Notes: generated by a model from the letters alone, not told the origin. A stretch of DNA of 64,000 bases from Bacillus smithii (GCF_001050115.1 NZ_CP012024.1:2646001-2710000); one strand, 5' to 3'; shown: positions 37,787 to 46,969, numbered from the stretch's first letter. Program-made: numbers and translations.

Positions 37787-38785
37787 TTGAAAGAAGACTC
37801 AAACATGTACGATATGACGATTATCGGCGGTGGACCTACCGGCTTGTTTGCAGCTTTTTACGGAGGGTTAAGACAAGCGTCCGTAAAATTAATTGAGAGC
37901 TTACCCCAACTTGGCGGCCAGCTGGCTACTCTTTATCCGGAAAAATACATTTACGATGTTGCCGGATTTCCCAAAATTAAAGCACGCGATTTAGTTGAAC
38001 AACTCAAAGAACAATTATCGCTGTTTAAGCCCACCATTTGCTTGGAACAAACGGTCACTGATCTTCAAAAATTGGATGACGGAACATTTCGATTAACGAC
38101 AGATAAAGAAATACACTATACAAAATCTGTTATTATCACTGCCGGGATTGGAGCATTCCAACCTCGAAAACTGGAGCTTGAAGAAGCGGAGCAGTATGAA
38201 GGAAATCACCTTCATTACTTCGTAAACGATCTGGATACATTTAAAGGAAAAAATGTAGCGATATGCGGCGGAGGAGATTCAGCGGTCGATTGGGCATTGA
38301 TGCTGGAACCGATCGCTAAAAAAGTAACGATCATTCACCGCCGAGATAAGTTCCGCGCCCACGAACACAGCGTCGAACAACTGAAAGCTTCTACCGTGGA
38401 GATCAAAACACCGTTCGTTCCGTCGAAAATACTCGGAGACGGACGTACAATCCATGGACTTGTTCTTAATGAAGTACGCGGAGAACGGGAAGAAACGATT
38501 GAAGTGGATGAATTGATCGTCAACTATGGATTTGTTTCTTCACTTGGTCCTATCAAAGATTGGGGAATCGAAATCGCTAAAAACTCCATTGTTGTCAATT
38601 CCAAAATGGAAACCAATATTCCCGGAGTTTATGCGGCCGGAGACGTTTGTACATATGAAGGAAAAGTAAATTTGATCGCAAGCGGATTCGGCGAAGCCCC
38701 TACGGCCGTCAGCAATGCAAAAGCTTTTATTGATCCAAAGTCCCGCGTTCAGCCAATGCACAGTACGTCTTTATTTGAACAATAG
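37787..38785 (+). CDS. yumC: Ferredoxin/flavodoxin-NADP+ reductase YumC
   Basis: A 332-residue thioredoxin-reductase-like enzyme without the redox CxxC pair. It has the FAD motif [18 protein letters not shown], the NADPH motif [17 protein letters not shown] with [12 protein letters not shown], and [23 protein letters not shown]. It matches B. subtilis YumC closely including the length. It exchanges electrons between NADPH and ferredoxin or flavodoxin. The start is TTG with GGGGGAG 6 bases upstream. It sits back to back with yumB. Confidence 0.94.
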   Translation: MKEDSNMYDMTIIGGGPTGLFAAFYGGLRQASVKLIESLPQLGGQLATLYPEKYIYDVAGFPKIKARDLVEQLKEQLSLFKPTICLEQTVTDLQKLDDGTFRLTTDKEIHYTKSVIITAGIGAFQPRKLELEEAEQYEGNHLHYFVNDLDTFKGKNVAICGGGDSAVDWALMLEPIAKKVTIIHRRDKFRAHEHSVEQLKASTVEIKTPFVPSKILGDGRTIHGLVLNEVRGEREETIEVDELIVNYGFVSSLGPIKDWGIEIAKNSIVVNSKMETNIPGVYAAGDVCTYEGKVNLIASGFGEAPTAVSNAKAFIDPKSRVQPMHSTSLFEQ

Positions 38786-38792
38786 CAAGCTT

Positions 38793-38969
38793 TCAGGACA
38801 AAAGATTGAGCGGATGTTCAACCGGAACAGTTCCATATTGGACCGGCTCGTCAAAACAAGAACGAACGACTTCTTCATCGTGCAGATAGCTCATAAACAT
38901 ATACAATCCGCCGATATGTCCTTTGCCCAATATCGCTGAAAGACGGTTCGTTTTTGATTTTAAAGCCAT
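38793..38969 (-). CDS. Small protein of unknown function, 58 aa (doubtful)
   Basis: A minus-strand frame reads MALKSKTNRLSAILGKGHIG ... YLHDEEVVRSCFDE ... EHPLNLLS. Composition looks natural, but there is no convincing ribosome site before the ATG and the stop lies 7 bases from the yumC stop. It could be the truncated 3' part of a once larger gene. The family was not recognised. Confidence 0.3.
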   Translation of the reverse strand: MALKSKTNRLSAILGKGHIGGLYMFMSYLHDEEVVRSCFDEPVQYGTVPVEHPLNLLS

Positions 38970-39022
38970 GGAACATGCGCCGGGGAATCAGTACTCTAAA
39001 ATAGCAGGAAATAGTTTCGTCC

Positions 39023-39066
39023 AAAACCAAAAGGCATGCATCATTCACGGCATGCCTTTTGGTTTT
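39023..39066. terminator. Strong bidirectional terminator after yumC
   Basis: AAAACCAAAAGGCATGC and GCATGCCTTTTGGTTTT form a 17-bp perfect stem with a 10-base loop; the plus strand carries T4 and the minus strand T4 runs at the stem base. Confidence 0.85.
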
Positions 39067-39127
39067 GCCGCAATTTCTAGTCATGGAATGAAAATCCGGC
39101 TTATTGGATGACTGTAAAAAAGTTATT

Positions 39128-40461
39128 TTATGCATATAAGTACGACTTTACATTTTTGCCTACAAAAGCTTTCCAAACGATGAGATTATATGGATTACTC
39201 CAATCGATTTCGTCTTGATTTCGTTCAAACATCTGATGAAGACGGTTGCTGTTAAAAATAATGGACCCCTTTTGATCAAATGCCACCCCGTCTACCCACA
39301 GCATCCGATCATCAGAGACGAAGCGATGGAACCGATTGTTCTTAGGAGAATAGACCCCGATTCCTTTCCCCTCCAGCATCGTATAAAAAACATTTCCTCT
39401 GTTGTCAGCGTGCATCCCGTCGGTGGTCGTCCCTTTGCTTCCAATCGCTTTAACCGCTCGACTGATTTCATCTAAGGGTGTTTGAAAGTTTCTCAAAAGC
39501 GCTGTATCGATCGCATATAAATTTCGACCTGTAACCGGGCAATAATACAAAGTGGAACGATCTGCGGACAACGCAATACCATCGCTCCCTATTTTAATCG
39601 GTCTGTCTTTAAAGACCGGTTTCGAGTCAATCTCAAAAACAAATCCGGGAAAATCTTGTGTGCTGTAATGACGGTCAAGCACACGTCTGAAAGTTTTGTT
39701 CCTCATATTGTATACGATGATTCCACCGACAACGGGATGGTCGGGCCAACCATTTCCGGAATCGGTGATGTAGACAAAACCATGTTTATTGTCTACAACC
39801 AAATCATTTAAAAAGGAAGTTCGATACGAAGCAATCTCATTCGGTATTTTGATCGAATCAATCAATTGATTCGTATTTAAATCCCATATAACCAATTTTT
39901 GTGAACCTTCCCGCGAAGGGGCATAGGCGATTTTCCCTTGATCTAACAGCCACATCCGGTTGTTTTCATCAATTTCATATCCCAGGACAGATTGCAGCAC
40001 TCCAGGGTTGCCCGCCTTATTCCATTCCCAGCTTGGAAAAGCTTCTAACAGCGGTTTGCCGTTTTTTATGACAATGCGATTCATAGTAGAAGGGATGCCT
40101 TCTGCCCAGCGGGGAACAGATACATAATAGTTTCCTTGCTGATCAACCTTAATACCGGCAGGCATGGCATGTCTCCAATATCGATTTGCCTCAAATACCT
40201 GCTTCATCCTTAAATTTGGAAAATTCCAATCCAAATGGTTCCAATGTTCCAATGGAAGAGGATTTGATAGCGACCGATTTTCCCTTTCTCGTCTTGAAAA
40301 AAATACCGCAGCCGATAAGGATCTCGTTGGTATGGATGAGGATGTTGATAAGCATGTTGCAGATAAGGATACATTGGATAAGGGGAGAGCTGCGAAGAAT
40401 AATACTGTCGCTCATCATTTCTCGGACAGTCACCGGTCCCGTTGTATTTGGAATCCTGCAT
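39128..40461 (-). pseudogene. Major royal jelly protein / Yellow family beta-propeller protein, frameshifted
   Basis: ATG at 40461, 9 bases after GGAGG, opens a Tyr/Pro/His-rich N-terminus (QYYSSQLSPYPMYPYLQHA) that reaches a run of seven A (40297-40303). One extra base joins it to the downstream frame, SRRERENRSLSNPLPLEHW, leading into a complete Yellow/MRJP six-bladed propeller: GYEIDENNRMWLLDQGKI, FLNDLVVDNKHGFVYITDSG, SDGIALSADRSTLYYCPVTG and TTTDGMHADNRGNVFYT. Intact it would be 444 residues. The propeller part alone is open from TTG 40252 (374 residues) but has no ribosome site there. Function in bacteria is unknown; the N-terminus suggests spore-surface placement. Confidence 0.7.
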
Positions 40462-40652
40462 GTCATCCAACCTCCTCTTAAGGTTTCTCGTGGTCCTTCC
40501 CTTTGATCAATATATGTCTGCTGTTCAAAAAGGCATGGGCTCAAGCCGGGCGTCATCATAGAATAGTAAGGCGGTGGCATAGTTGCATCCAAGACAAGAG
40601 GGAAAAAGAAATAACCGATTCCAAAGATAAAAGATCTGTCTTTTAACATCAA
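40191..40652 (-). CDS. Open frame with coat-like start overlapping the MRJP gene (uncertain end)
   Basis: ATG at 40649 opens MLKDRSFIFGIGYFFFPL, then a Pro/Tyr/Met-rich part (TMPPPYYSMMTPGLSPCLFE) to about residue 60. Beyond that the frame continues 100 codons inside the MRJP N-terminal region and looks non-coding. The gene probably ends near 40470 in an intact relative. The only ribosome site (AAAGGAGG) is inside the stem of the erpA terminator hairpin. Spore-coat-like composition, no family recognised. Confidence 0.4.
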   Translation of the reverse strand: MMLKDRSFIFGIGYFFFPLVLDATMPPPYYSMMTPGLSPCLFEQQTYIDQREGPRETLRGGWMTCRIPNTTGPVTVREMMSDSIILRSSPLIQCILICNMLINILIHTNEILIGCGIFFKTRKGKSVAIKSSSIGTLEPFGLEFSKFKDEAGI

Positions 40653-40656
40653 AAAA

Positions 40657-40701
40657 ACGACCTCCTTTAACGATTTAACATAAACCGTTAAAAGAGGTCG
40701 T
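40657..40701 (-). terminator. Hairpin with T7: terminator of erpA that contains a ribosome site
   Basis: On the minus strand ACGACCTC and TTAACG segments pair with CGTTAA and GAGGTCGT, followed by TTTTTTT. The right arm contains AAAGGAGG, which lies 11 bases before the next ATG. Confidence 0.7.
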
Positions 40702-40705
40702 AATT

Positions 40706-40740
40706 AACAACCCTAAATCGCAAATTTTGGGGTTGTTTTT
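40706..40740 (+). terminator. Hairpin with T run, plus strand
   Basis: AACAACCC pairs with GGGTTGTT and T5 follows on the plus strand. No plus-strand gene ends nearby, so its role is unclear. TTAACAACCC occurs again near 40782. Confidence 0.45.
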
Positions 40741-40830
40741 ATTCAAAAATACAAGCACGGACTGCGGATTTTTTACTGGAATTAACAACCCTTACCGATT
40801 ATGTTGCCGTTTCAAAACGTGCCGGAAAAC

Positions 40831-41193
40831 TTAGCACTCTTCCGGCGTTCCAACGTTTTGCGCCGTACGGAATGATGAACCGCAACCGCATGTGGCAATA
40901 GCGTTTGGATTATCGATTGTGAAACCCCCGCCCATTAACGATTGTTTATAATCAATTTTGGTTCCTTGCAAGATCGGTGCGCTTGCTTTATCCACTAATA
41001 CTTGAATGCCATGTTGTTCAAATTGGATATCGTCTTCACTTGCTTCATGGTCGAATCCCATTCCGTAAGATAATCCGCTGCAGCCGCCGCCTCTGACAGC
41101 CACGCGCAAAAAAGCGCCTTCTTCTTCATTTTCTTTCATCATATCTTTTATTTGAAAAGCTGCAGCTTCCGTAAGGCTAATGACTCCCTCCAT
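40831..41193 (-). CDS. erpA: A-type Fe-S carrier, HesB/IscA family (YutM)
   Basis: A 120-residue protein with the three invariant cysteines: one in VRGGGCSGLSYGMGF and two in ATCGCGSSF at the C-terminus. It receives an Fe-S cluster from the Suf scaffold and passes it to target apoproteins such as lipoyl synthase. ATG has AAAGGAGG 8 bases upstream; an upstream extension of 46 codons lacks support. The hairpin at 40657 ends it. The same region also holds yuzD, nfuA, lipA and the suf operon. Confidence 0.93.
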   Translation of the reverse strand: MEGVISLTEAAAFQIKDMMKENEEEGAFLRVAVRGGGCSGLSYGMGFDHEASEDDIQFEQHGIQVLVDKASAPILQGTKIDYKQSLMGGGFTIDNPNAIATCGCGSSFRTAQNVGTPEEC

Positions 41194-41420
41194 CACAAAA
41201 AACCTCCTTTTGTATTGGATTTCCATTCTTTTGGAGTACAAACCGTCCCGATTAAAAACAGCGGATTCCGATGTTATTTGTAGTATAATCCGTTTTTCTT
41301 TTTTCCTCAATAGATCCGTTTGAAAACACACGAATAAGTCCCTGAATGATTTGACAATAAAATCCGTTTATGGGGTCATCTTTTCATTTTCCATTCAGAT
41401 AATACATTCTCATAATAAAA

Positions 41421-41493
41421 AAGGCCTATTTAAATTTTTTTACAACGAATAAAGACCTATTTTAAAAATTTTTGTATAATGAAAAAGACCTAT
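41421..41493 (+). repeat. Three phased direct repeats before the DUF2225 gene
   Basis: AAGGCCTATT (41421), AAGACCTATT (41452) and AAGACCTAT (41485) are spaced 31 and 33 bp, about three helical turns. A TATAAT at 41475-41480 lies between repeats 2 and 3, so they may be operator sites for a protein that binds on one face of the DNA. Confidence 0.45.
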
Positions 41494-41531
41494 CAAATAA
41501 AATAATAAAACATCTCAGGAAGTGAACAAAT

Positions 41532-42215
41532 TTGGCGGAAATCACACCATTTTACGAAAAAACTGAAGAATGCCCTCTTTGCAAAAAAATTTTCACCACC
41601 ACTAAAATACGTTCCCGCTTTATAAAAGTGGCTTCTTATGATACAGATTTTTCCCCTGTCTATCAAGATTCTGAAATCAACCCGATCATTTACTTTGTAA
41701 ACGTGTGCCCCCATTGCGGCTATTCTTACACAGAGGAATTTTCCCGATATTTCCCCCCGGCCGTTTTAAATGAAATCAAAGAGAAAGTTTGCTCGCGCTG
41801 GGTGTACCAGGACTACGGCAAACACCGCAGCATAAAAGATGGGATTAACAGCTACAAACTAGCTTATTATTGCGCCACCTTAAAGCATGAAAAAAATATC
41901 ACAACGGGCGGGCTGGCATTGCGTACGGCTTGGTTATACCGTCTCTTGAAAATTCAAGAAGAAGAAAATCGTTTTTTAGAAATGGCCGTCAAACAATACG
42001 AAGATTCCTATTCAAAAGGAGACTTTTCACGAACAAAAATGTCTGAAATAAAACTTTTATATTTGATCGGGGAATTAAAAAGACGGCTGGGACACTACAA
42101 AGAAGCGACCTTTTATTTTTCCAAAGTAATCGAACGGCAAAAATTCGCTACAGAACCAAAGATTTTGGAAATGGCAAAAAATCAGTGGCAAATGATCAGA
42201 CAAACAATGGAATAG
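41532..42215 (+). CDS. DUF2225 protein with zinc-binding N-terminus
   Basis: A 227-residue soluble protein. The N-terminal zinc-ribbon has CPLCKK and CPHCGYSY; the rest is helical with TPR-like repeats (LAYYCATLKHEKNITTGGLAL; KMSEIKLLYLIGELKRRLG; EATFYFSKVIERQKF). No known function; related genes are in Bacillaceae. Start is TTG, with AGGAAGTG 7 bases upstream; no better ATG is near. Regulation may involve the phased repeats upstream. Confidence 0.82.
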   Translation: MAEITPFYEKTEECPLCKKIFTTTKIRSRFIKVASYDTDFSPVYQDSEINPIIYFVNVCPHCGYSYTEEFSRYFPPAVLNEIKEKVCSRWVYQDYGKHRSIKDGINSYKLAYYCATLKHEKNITTGGLALRTAWLYRLLKIQEEENRFLEMAVKQYEDSYSKGDFSRTKMSEIKLLYLIGELKRRLGHYKEATFYFSKVIERQKFATEPKILEMAKNQWQMIRQTME

Positions 42216-42347
42216 AAAGGCGGCAAAGCCCGGTTCTTCTGTCAAAATTTGTTTTCTAAACAGCCTCTATATTCTATTTGTACGATGATTTTTGCCGTTT
42301 TCTCTCGCCCCTTTTCACACCAAGCCTCCCATCTTTAGCTCTCTCTT

Positions 42348-42584
42348 TTAAAACATCGGGTTTTCTTCGATATGTTTATATATATTCTTCACCAACTCTT
42401 CCGGAGAGTCCCCTCTTACAGGATCGCCGTTGACAAGGGCGAAAAGGGATTCTCCACAAAGAGTGCAATAATTAAGACAGCCATATTCGACAATGTCCAG
42501 ATTAGGATCTTCTTCCAATATTTCAAGCGCTTTTTGCGCACCGCTTGCTAAATTGCTGACGCAGAATTCAATAATTGGATTCAT
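42348..42584 (-). CDS. yuzB: YuzB, DUF1450 family
   Basis: A 78-residue protein with a conserved cysteine pattern (C in IEFCVSN, then [20 protein letters not shown]), similar to thioredoxin-like 2Fe-2S ferredoxins but short. Its function is unknown. It lies next to yutJ as in B. subtilis. GGGGTGATG serves as ribosome site. Confidence 0.87.
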   Translation of the reverse strand: MNPIIEFCVSNLASGAQKALEILEEDPNLDIVEYGCLNYCTLCGESLFALVNGDPVRGDSPEELVKNIYKHIEENPMF

Positions 42585-42807
42585 ATCATCACCCCAGGAT
42601 TGATTGTACTATTGTTCCGCCGGTCAGAAAAGAAATGTATCTTGCCAATAGACATATGATGGAAACCCCTTAATAAGCTGTTGTGAAAAACATGAACTTT
42701 CGTTATACTCTTGTATGGGGTATTTTTATAGATAATTTTTCTTATTGCATTTTTCATATTGAAAGGGTTTTAAAACTGACTTAGCAGAACAAAAGGGGAA
42801 ATTTTTT

Positions 42808-43872
42808 ATGAGAAACTTGGTTTTACTTGGCGGAGGATATGGGAATATGCGAATATTGCTCCGGCTGTTGCCAAATCTTCCGGAGGATGTCGCCGTTACA
42901 CTTGTGGACAAGGTTCCCTACCATTGTTTAAAGACTGAATATTATGCCTTGGCAGCCGGAACAACTTCCGACCAGCATGTACGGGTTCCCTTTCCTACTC
43001 ATCCACAGCTTTCGCATGTTTTTGCAGAAATTACTGAAATCGATTTGGAGAACAAAACCATCCATTTGAGAGAACAAGATCCGATTATGTACGATGAGCT
43101 GGTAATAGGTTTGGGGTGCGAAGACAAATATCATGGAGTTCCGGGGGCGGCTGAGTACACACATAGTATTCAGTCGATTGAAAAAGCGAGAAATACATAT
43201 CAGTGCTTAAACAATATGCCCGCTGGTTCAACCGTCGGCATCGTGGGAGCAGGTCTAAGCGGAATTGAACTGGCAAGCGAACTTCGAGAAAGCCGTCCTG
43301 ATTTAAAAGTGAAATTATTTGATCGAGGACCAAGAATTTTATCCACTTTTCCTGAACGATTGAGCAACTATGTACAAAATTGGTTTACGGAACACGGAGT
43401 AGAAGTGATCAATGGCGCCAATGTGACGAAAGTGGAGCCAAATACATTATACAACCATGATGAAAAAATTGCTTGTGATGCGATTGTCTGGACTGCCGGC
43501 ATTCAAGCAAACAGACTGGTCAGGCAATTGGATGTGGAAAAAGATGCTTCCGGCCGTGTGAAGTTAACCCAATACCACAATATTCCGAACAATGAACATG
43601 TTTATGTAGTAGGCGATTGTGCAAGCCTTCCTTATGCACCGAGCGCCCAATTGGCGGAAGAACAAGCAGAGCAAATCGTTCAAGTCTTATTGAAACGCTG
43701 GAAAAATGAACCCCTTCCGGAAAAAATGCCTGAAATTAAACTGAAAGGAATTTTGGGATCTTTAGGAAAAAAAGAAGGATTTGGTTTCTTGGCCGAACGT
43801 GCCATTACCGGCCGCGTCGCCCGTTTCTTAAAGTCCGGGGTTCTATGGCTGTACAAATATCACAACGGTTAA
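42808..43872 (+). CDS. yutJ: NDH-2-like NAD(P)/FAD oxidoreductase YutJ
   Basis: A 354-residue flavoprotein: FAD site LVLLGGGYGNMRILLRL at the N-terminus, NAD site VGIVGAGLSGIELASEL near residue 148, IVWTAGIQANRL, and VYVVGDCASLPYAPSAQLAEEQ. It is shorter than YumB and lacks part of the C-terminal membrane anchor, ending LWLYKYHNG. It probably oxidises NAD(P)H; quinone is a likely acceptor, but the substrate is not proven. Good AAAAGGGGA site before ATG. Confidence 0.88.
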   Translation: MRNLVLLGGGYGNMRILLRLLPNLPEDVAVTLVDKVPYHCLKTEYYALAAGTTSDQHVRVPFPTHPQLSHVFAEITEIDLENKTIHLREQDPIMYDELVIGLGCEDKYHGVPGAAEYTHSIQSIEKARNTYQCLNNMPAGSTVGIVGAGLSGIELASELRESRPDLKVKLFDRGPRILSTFPERLSNYVQNWFTEHGVEVINGANVTKVEPNTLYNHDEKIACDAIVWTAGIQANRLVRQLDVEKDASGRVKLTQYHNIPNNEHVYVVGDCASLPYAPSAQLAEEQAEQIVQVLLKRWKNEPLPEKMPEIKLKGILGSLGKKEGFGFLAERAITGRVARFLKSGVLWLYKYHNG

Positions 43873-44054
43873 TCGAAACAATCCCGGCTAACAGACGAAC
43901 GGCCGGGAAAACCAGACTTTTCAAAATCAAAAGTTTGTATTGTAAAGGCCGTCCCTCCGTAACTGCAGCAATGAAAATATTCGGGCATCTTTTAATACGA
44001 AGGAGGTTCCCGGCCCCTTAAGTGGATCGGCTTTCTTTCAGCTCATTCATTGTT

Positions 44055-44378
44055 TTATGGAGCTTTGTATCCGTATTTTTCCATTTCTTCGCAAATGACT
44101 TTTAATCGCAGATTTCCTTCCCCGACCATTTTTCCTTCAACTAACACCACAGGATAAAAAAGATCTTCCTCAATCACTCGGGATGCGAAGCTTTTTTTCT
44201 CCTTGTCTTCAGGTGGATCATAAATATCCACATACGTCATCTTGAAAGGCTGATGTGGAAACTTTCTTTCCAAAGCTGCCGTCAACCACTCAAACGTATC
44301 TTTCGATGAAGGCAAATGAACACAGCTTGCACAAATCTGTTCTGCACCATATACGACAATTTCAATCGGCTTCTGCAC
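44055..44378 (-). CDS. yuzD: YuzD, DUF1462 thioredoxin-fold protein
   Basis: A 107-residue protein with a thioredoxin-like fold: strand KPIEIVVYGAEQICASCVHLP with a CASC motif in the active-site position, PFKMTYVDIYDPP and LFYPVVLVEGKMVGEGN (cis-Pro). GTG start has GGGGAG 4 bases upstream; a start 6 codons earlier is less likely. It is divergent from nfuA and next to erpA, so it may serve Fe-S or redox maintenance. Confidence 0.86.
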   Translation of the reverse strand: MQKPIEIVVYGAEQICASCVHLPSSKDTFEWLTAALERKFPHQPFKMTYVDIYDPPEDKEKKSFASRVIEEDLFYPVVLVEGKMVGEGNLRLKVICEEMEKYGYKAP

Positions 44379-44511
44379 CGCTCTCCCCCCACCCAAACCT
44401 TTGTCCGTTTCTCATCTTCATTTTATCCAAAATCTTTCAAAAACGAAACAAAGACGATAGATTTTTTTCATGATAGTCATTATAATAAACGTAGGAAAGG
44501 AGTCGATACAA

Positions 44512-44748
44512 ATGTCCGATCAGGCAATGAAAGAACAAGTGCAAGAAGTGTTGGATAAATTGCGTCCGTTTTTACTTCGCGACGGCGGCGACTGTCAATT
44601 GATGGACGTTGAAGATGGAATCGTAAAGCTTCGGTTATTGGGCGCCTGCGGCAGTTGTCCAAGCTCGACTATTACATTAAAAGCAGGTATCGAACGTGCT
44701 TTGTTGGAAGAAGTCCCCGGAATCGTGGAAGTCGAACAAGTATTTTAA
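44512..44748 (+). CDS. nfuA: NifU C-terminal domain Fe-S protein Nfu (YutI)
   Basis: A 78-residue protein that consists only of the Nfu domain with [20 protein letters not shown] and the cluster ligand motif [19 protein letters not shown]. It carries and delivers Fe-S clusters. ATG has AAAGGAG 8 bases upstream. Its stop overlaps the stop of a small converging frame by 4 bp. Together with ErpA, LipA and Suf, it makes this window rich in Fe-S genes. Confidence 0.94.
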   Translation: MSDQAMKEQVQEVLDKLRPFLLRDGGDCQLMDVEDGIVKLRLLGACGSCPSSTITLKAGIERALLEEVPGIVEVEQVF

Positions 44749-44909
44749 AAACGATGGAATTTGAAGCTGATCAGGAGAAAGATGATCCCTTGACTAAGCA
44801 GAACAAGACATAAAAAACGCTTGTCCTTATCCATATGTCCGAAGGGAGAAATTCTTTTCCTTGAATCAGCTTTTTTTTGAATTGCAGTCTTGATTGATTT
44901 CATCACCAT
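44745..44909 (-). CDS. Small membrane protein, 54 aa (doubtful)
   Basis: A basic N-terminus ([17 protein letters not shown]) is followed by one hydrophobic segment ([17 protein letters not shown]) and FKFHRF at the end. It sits between the yutH terminator and nfuA and has no good ribosome site. Plausible as a small membrane peptide but not confirmed. Confidence 0.3.
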   Translation of the reverse strand: MVMKSIKTAIQKKADSRKRISPFGHMDKDKRFLCLVLLSQGIIFLLISFKFHRF

Positions 44910-44942
44910 TGTTTTCACAAAAGCAAAAATAATACGCAGAGT

Positions 44943-44982
44943 AAAAAGACCAACTTTCACATTCCGGAAGTTGGTCTTTTTT
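44943..44982. terminator. Terminator after yutH
   Basis: AAAAAGACCAACTT pairs with AAGTTGGTCTTTTT around an 11-base loop. Bidirectional. Confidence 0.85.
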
Positions 44983-45001
44983 AGGCATAGTGTTTTTTTC
45001 G

Positions 45002-46009
45002 TTACCGTAAGAGCCACGGCACCACCGGAATTTGAATTCTTTTTACAGGCACTTCCGCCAGCTGATAAAACGAAGCCAAAAAATGTTCGTATTCTTTGGT
45101 ATCTCGGATATATCGTGTTAATTGTTCTTCCAGTTCCTTTTTTCTTTGGGGAGAAGGCGTCATAAAATAATCTTCTACACATTCAAAAAAGTGAAGCGGA
45201 AACATGAGCCTTGCAAAAATCAATCTCCAGGAAAACACCGTCAACGGCTGAATCGATTGATACCCCTTTATAAATTGTTTAATCTCCGCCTTATATCTCG
45301 TTTGTTGATGCCAAAATTGATATCGAATCCACTCGGAAATATCCCTTGCCGCATGATCAAAAACCCAATCAAAAGGATTTTTGATGATATCCGTTTTTCC
45401 CCAAGTATCCGGTCGAAAACGTTCATGGCATATGGTCCCCGCGTCAGATTCCATTGGATCTTCATCCAACTCTGTATCGGCTACATACTGAATGGCATTT
45501 TCCGCCATTCCCATATAATACGGGAAAATATCCACGAATAAAATGTCAAACGGGTCGCTTGGAGATTGTTGAAGCAATCGGTGATAAAAGCCTTCAAGTT
45601 GCTCCAGCCTCTTTTCCCATAAAAACCGCCAAGTACCCATTCGATTCGTTTGAACCATCTTTTCTTGGATAAAACGGCCTCTGTAATGAAATTTGGCTAG
45701 CTTTCTGCCCATGTTGCTGTAGCTTCTCCCTTTTTTAACGGGATTACGCAAAACAATGAAGTCCTGCCCTTCCACCGTTTCTAAAAATTTTCCGTTTTTG
45801 GACAAACAAAAAGAAGATACTCCTCTTTCACCGAACTTTTGAAGATGCAGAGACATTTGGCGAAATTCGATGAGCATTTCTTGTGTCAATTTCGTAGCAT
45901 TTATAATAGTATATAGATAACCCTTTGCTTTATATCGGATGGGTTGGTTAGAATAGAGGGCTTCTGTCTGGATGCCGTAATATTGCTCTAACAATTGAGA
46001 GTAATCCAT
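45002..46009 (-). CDS. yutH: Spore coat-associated protein YutH (CotS-related kinase fold)
   Basis: A 335-residue protein related to CotS/CotI spore-coat proteins with an aminoglycoside phosphotransferase-like fold. Visible are an N-lobe (YLYTIINATKLTQEMLIEF), a C-lobe with FDILFVDIFPYYMGMAENA, DAGTICHERFRPDTWG (in place of the catalytic loop) and NPFDWVFDHAARDISEWI (Asp region). It is found in the spore coat of B. subtilis. ATG at 46009 has AAAGGAGG 6 bases upstream; the ATG two codons earlier is too close. Confidence 0.88.
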   Translation of the reverse strand: MDYSQLLEQYYGIQTEALYSNQPIRYKAKGYLYTIINATKLTQEMLIEFRQMSLHLQKFGERGVSSFCLSKNGKFLETVEGQDFIVLRNPVKKGRSYSNMGRKLAKFHYRGRFIQEKMVQTNRMGTWRFLWEKRLEQLEGFYHRLLQQSPSDPFDILFVDIFPYYMGMAENAIQYVADTELDEDPMESDAGTICHERFRPDTWGKTDIIKNPFDWVFDHAARDISEWIRYQFWHQQTRYKAEIKQFIKGYQSIQPLTVFSWRLIFARLMFPLHFFECVEDYFMTPSPQRKKELEEQLTRYIRDTKEYEHFLASFYQLAEVPVKRIQIPVVPWLLR

Positions 46010-46373
46010 TTCCATCCTCCTTTAGCCACTGGCCCCGTTTCGTTCCTTTCCGCGCCAAAAGCTTTCATGTTTCACCTGTGTAAATAAGCCACAAAAAATT
46101 TTGAAAGCATGCAGTTTGAACATACTAGTAATATATATGTATCTGGCTCCCATAATTGCGTCTATTGATTGAATTTATGATCCCGCTTTTCATCTGGCAA
46201 ATCAATGAAAACGGACTTTCAAGATTGATTTCTTTCGTCTTCTTACAAAAGATGAATAAACCGATCGAATTCTTTATATTCCATCTTTTTTAATGGAGTA
46301 TATTAAAATAGAAACAGCAACCTCGTAAGACAAAGAATATACTTTCCAAATATTACAGAAAAAAGGTGATGGT
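46010..46373. other. Intergenic stretch between the divergent yutH and yutG
   Basis: About 360 bp, A+T-rich, with no supported gene. It must hold promoters for both directions; a sporulation-type promoter for yutH would be expected but is not clear. Confidence 0.3.
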
Positions 46374-46895
46374 ATGACAATGAAAAAAAGAGATGCATTA
46401 AACATGACAGAAAAAATGGCGCGCGAATGGCTGACAAAACGAGGAGTAACGATTGAGGATATCGCAAAACTGGTATTGTTTTTACAAAAAAAATACCATC
46501 CCAATTTGCAGCTGGAAGAATGCATTCAAAATGTAGAGGCTGTTCTCGGAAAGCGTGAAGTTCAAAACGCCATATTAACAGGCATACAATTAGATGTTCT
46601 GGCAGAGCAAGGCAAGCTCGAAGAACCATTACAATCGATTATTCAAACAGATGAAGGACTATATGGAGTCGATGAAATATTAGCTTTTTCCATCGTAAAC
46701 GTATACGGTTCGATAGGATTTACAAACTATGGCTATATCGACAAAATCAAACCGGGTATTTTAGAATATTTAAACGATAAGTCTTCCGGAAAAGTAAACA
46801 CATTTTTAGACGACATTGTCGGCGCCATTGCTGCGGCGGCTTCAAGCCGACTTGCCCACCGAGCCGGCAATGGCGATGAAACGATTGACTCATGA
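46374..46895 (+). CDS. yutG: YutG, phosphatidylglycerophosphatase A-related
   Basis: A 173-residue protein of the PgpA superfamily, soluble Firmicute type: MTEKMAREWLTKRGVTIEDIA, then LEECIQNVEAVLGKREVQNAIL, TDEGLYGVDEILAFSIVNVYGSIGFTNYG and FLDDIVGAIAAAASSRLAHR. In the membrane-bound PgpA the enzyme dephosphorylates phosphatidylglycerol phosphate; this short form has no obvious helices and its substrate is uncertain. ATG is 8 bases after AAAGGTG. A terminator follows. Confidence 0.87.
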   Translation: MTMKKRDALNMTEKMAREWLTKRGVTIEDIAKLVLFLQKKYHPNLQLEECIQNVEAVLGKREVQNAILTGIQLDVLAEQGKLEEPLQSIIQTDEGLYGVDEILAFSIVNVYGSIGFTNYGYIDKIKPGILEYLNDKSSGKVNTFLDDIVGAIAAAASSRLAHRAGNGDETIDS

Positions 46896-46914
46896 AAGGT
46901 AGTGTAAAAAGCGG

Positions 46915-46963
46915 ACAGCCGGGCTCCCCTTCCCATTGTACGTCCGAAGGAGAACCCGGCTGT
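46915..46963. terminator. Terminator between yutG and yutF
   Basis: ACAGCCGGG and CCCGGCTGT form the base with TCC/GGA above it; TTTGTTTTC follows on the plus strand. Likely shared by the two converging genes. Confidence 0.75.
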
Positions 46964-46969
46964 TTGTTT

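Noticed and set aside
38875-39135. 86-codon minus-strand frame
   Set aside because: It spans the strong terminator at 39023-39066 and has no known family.
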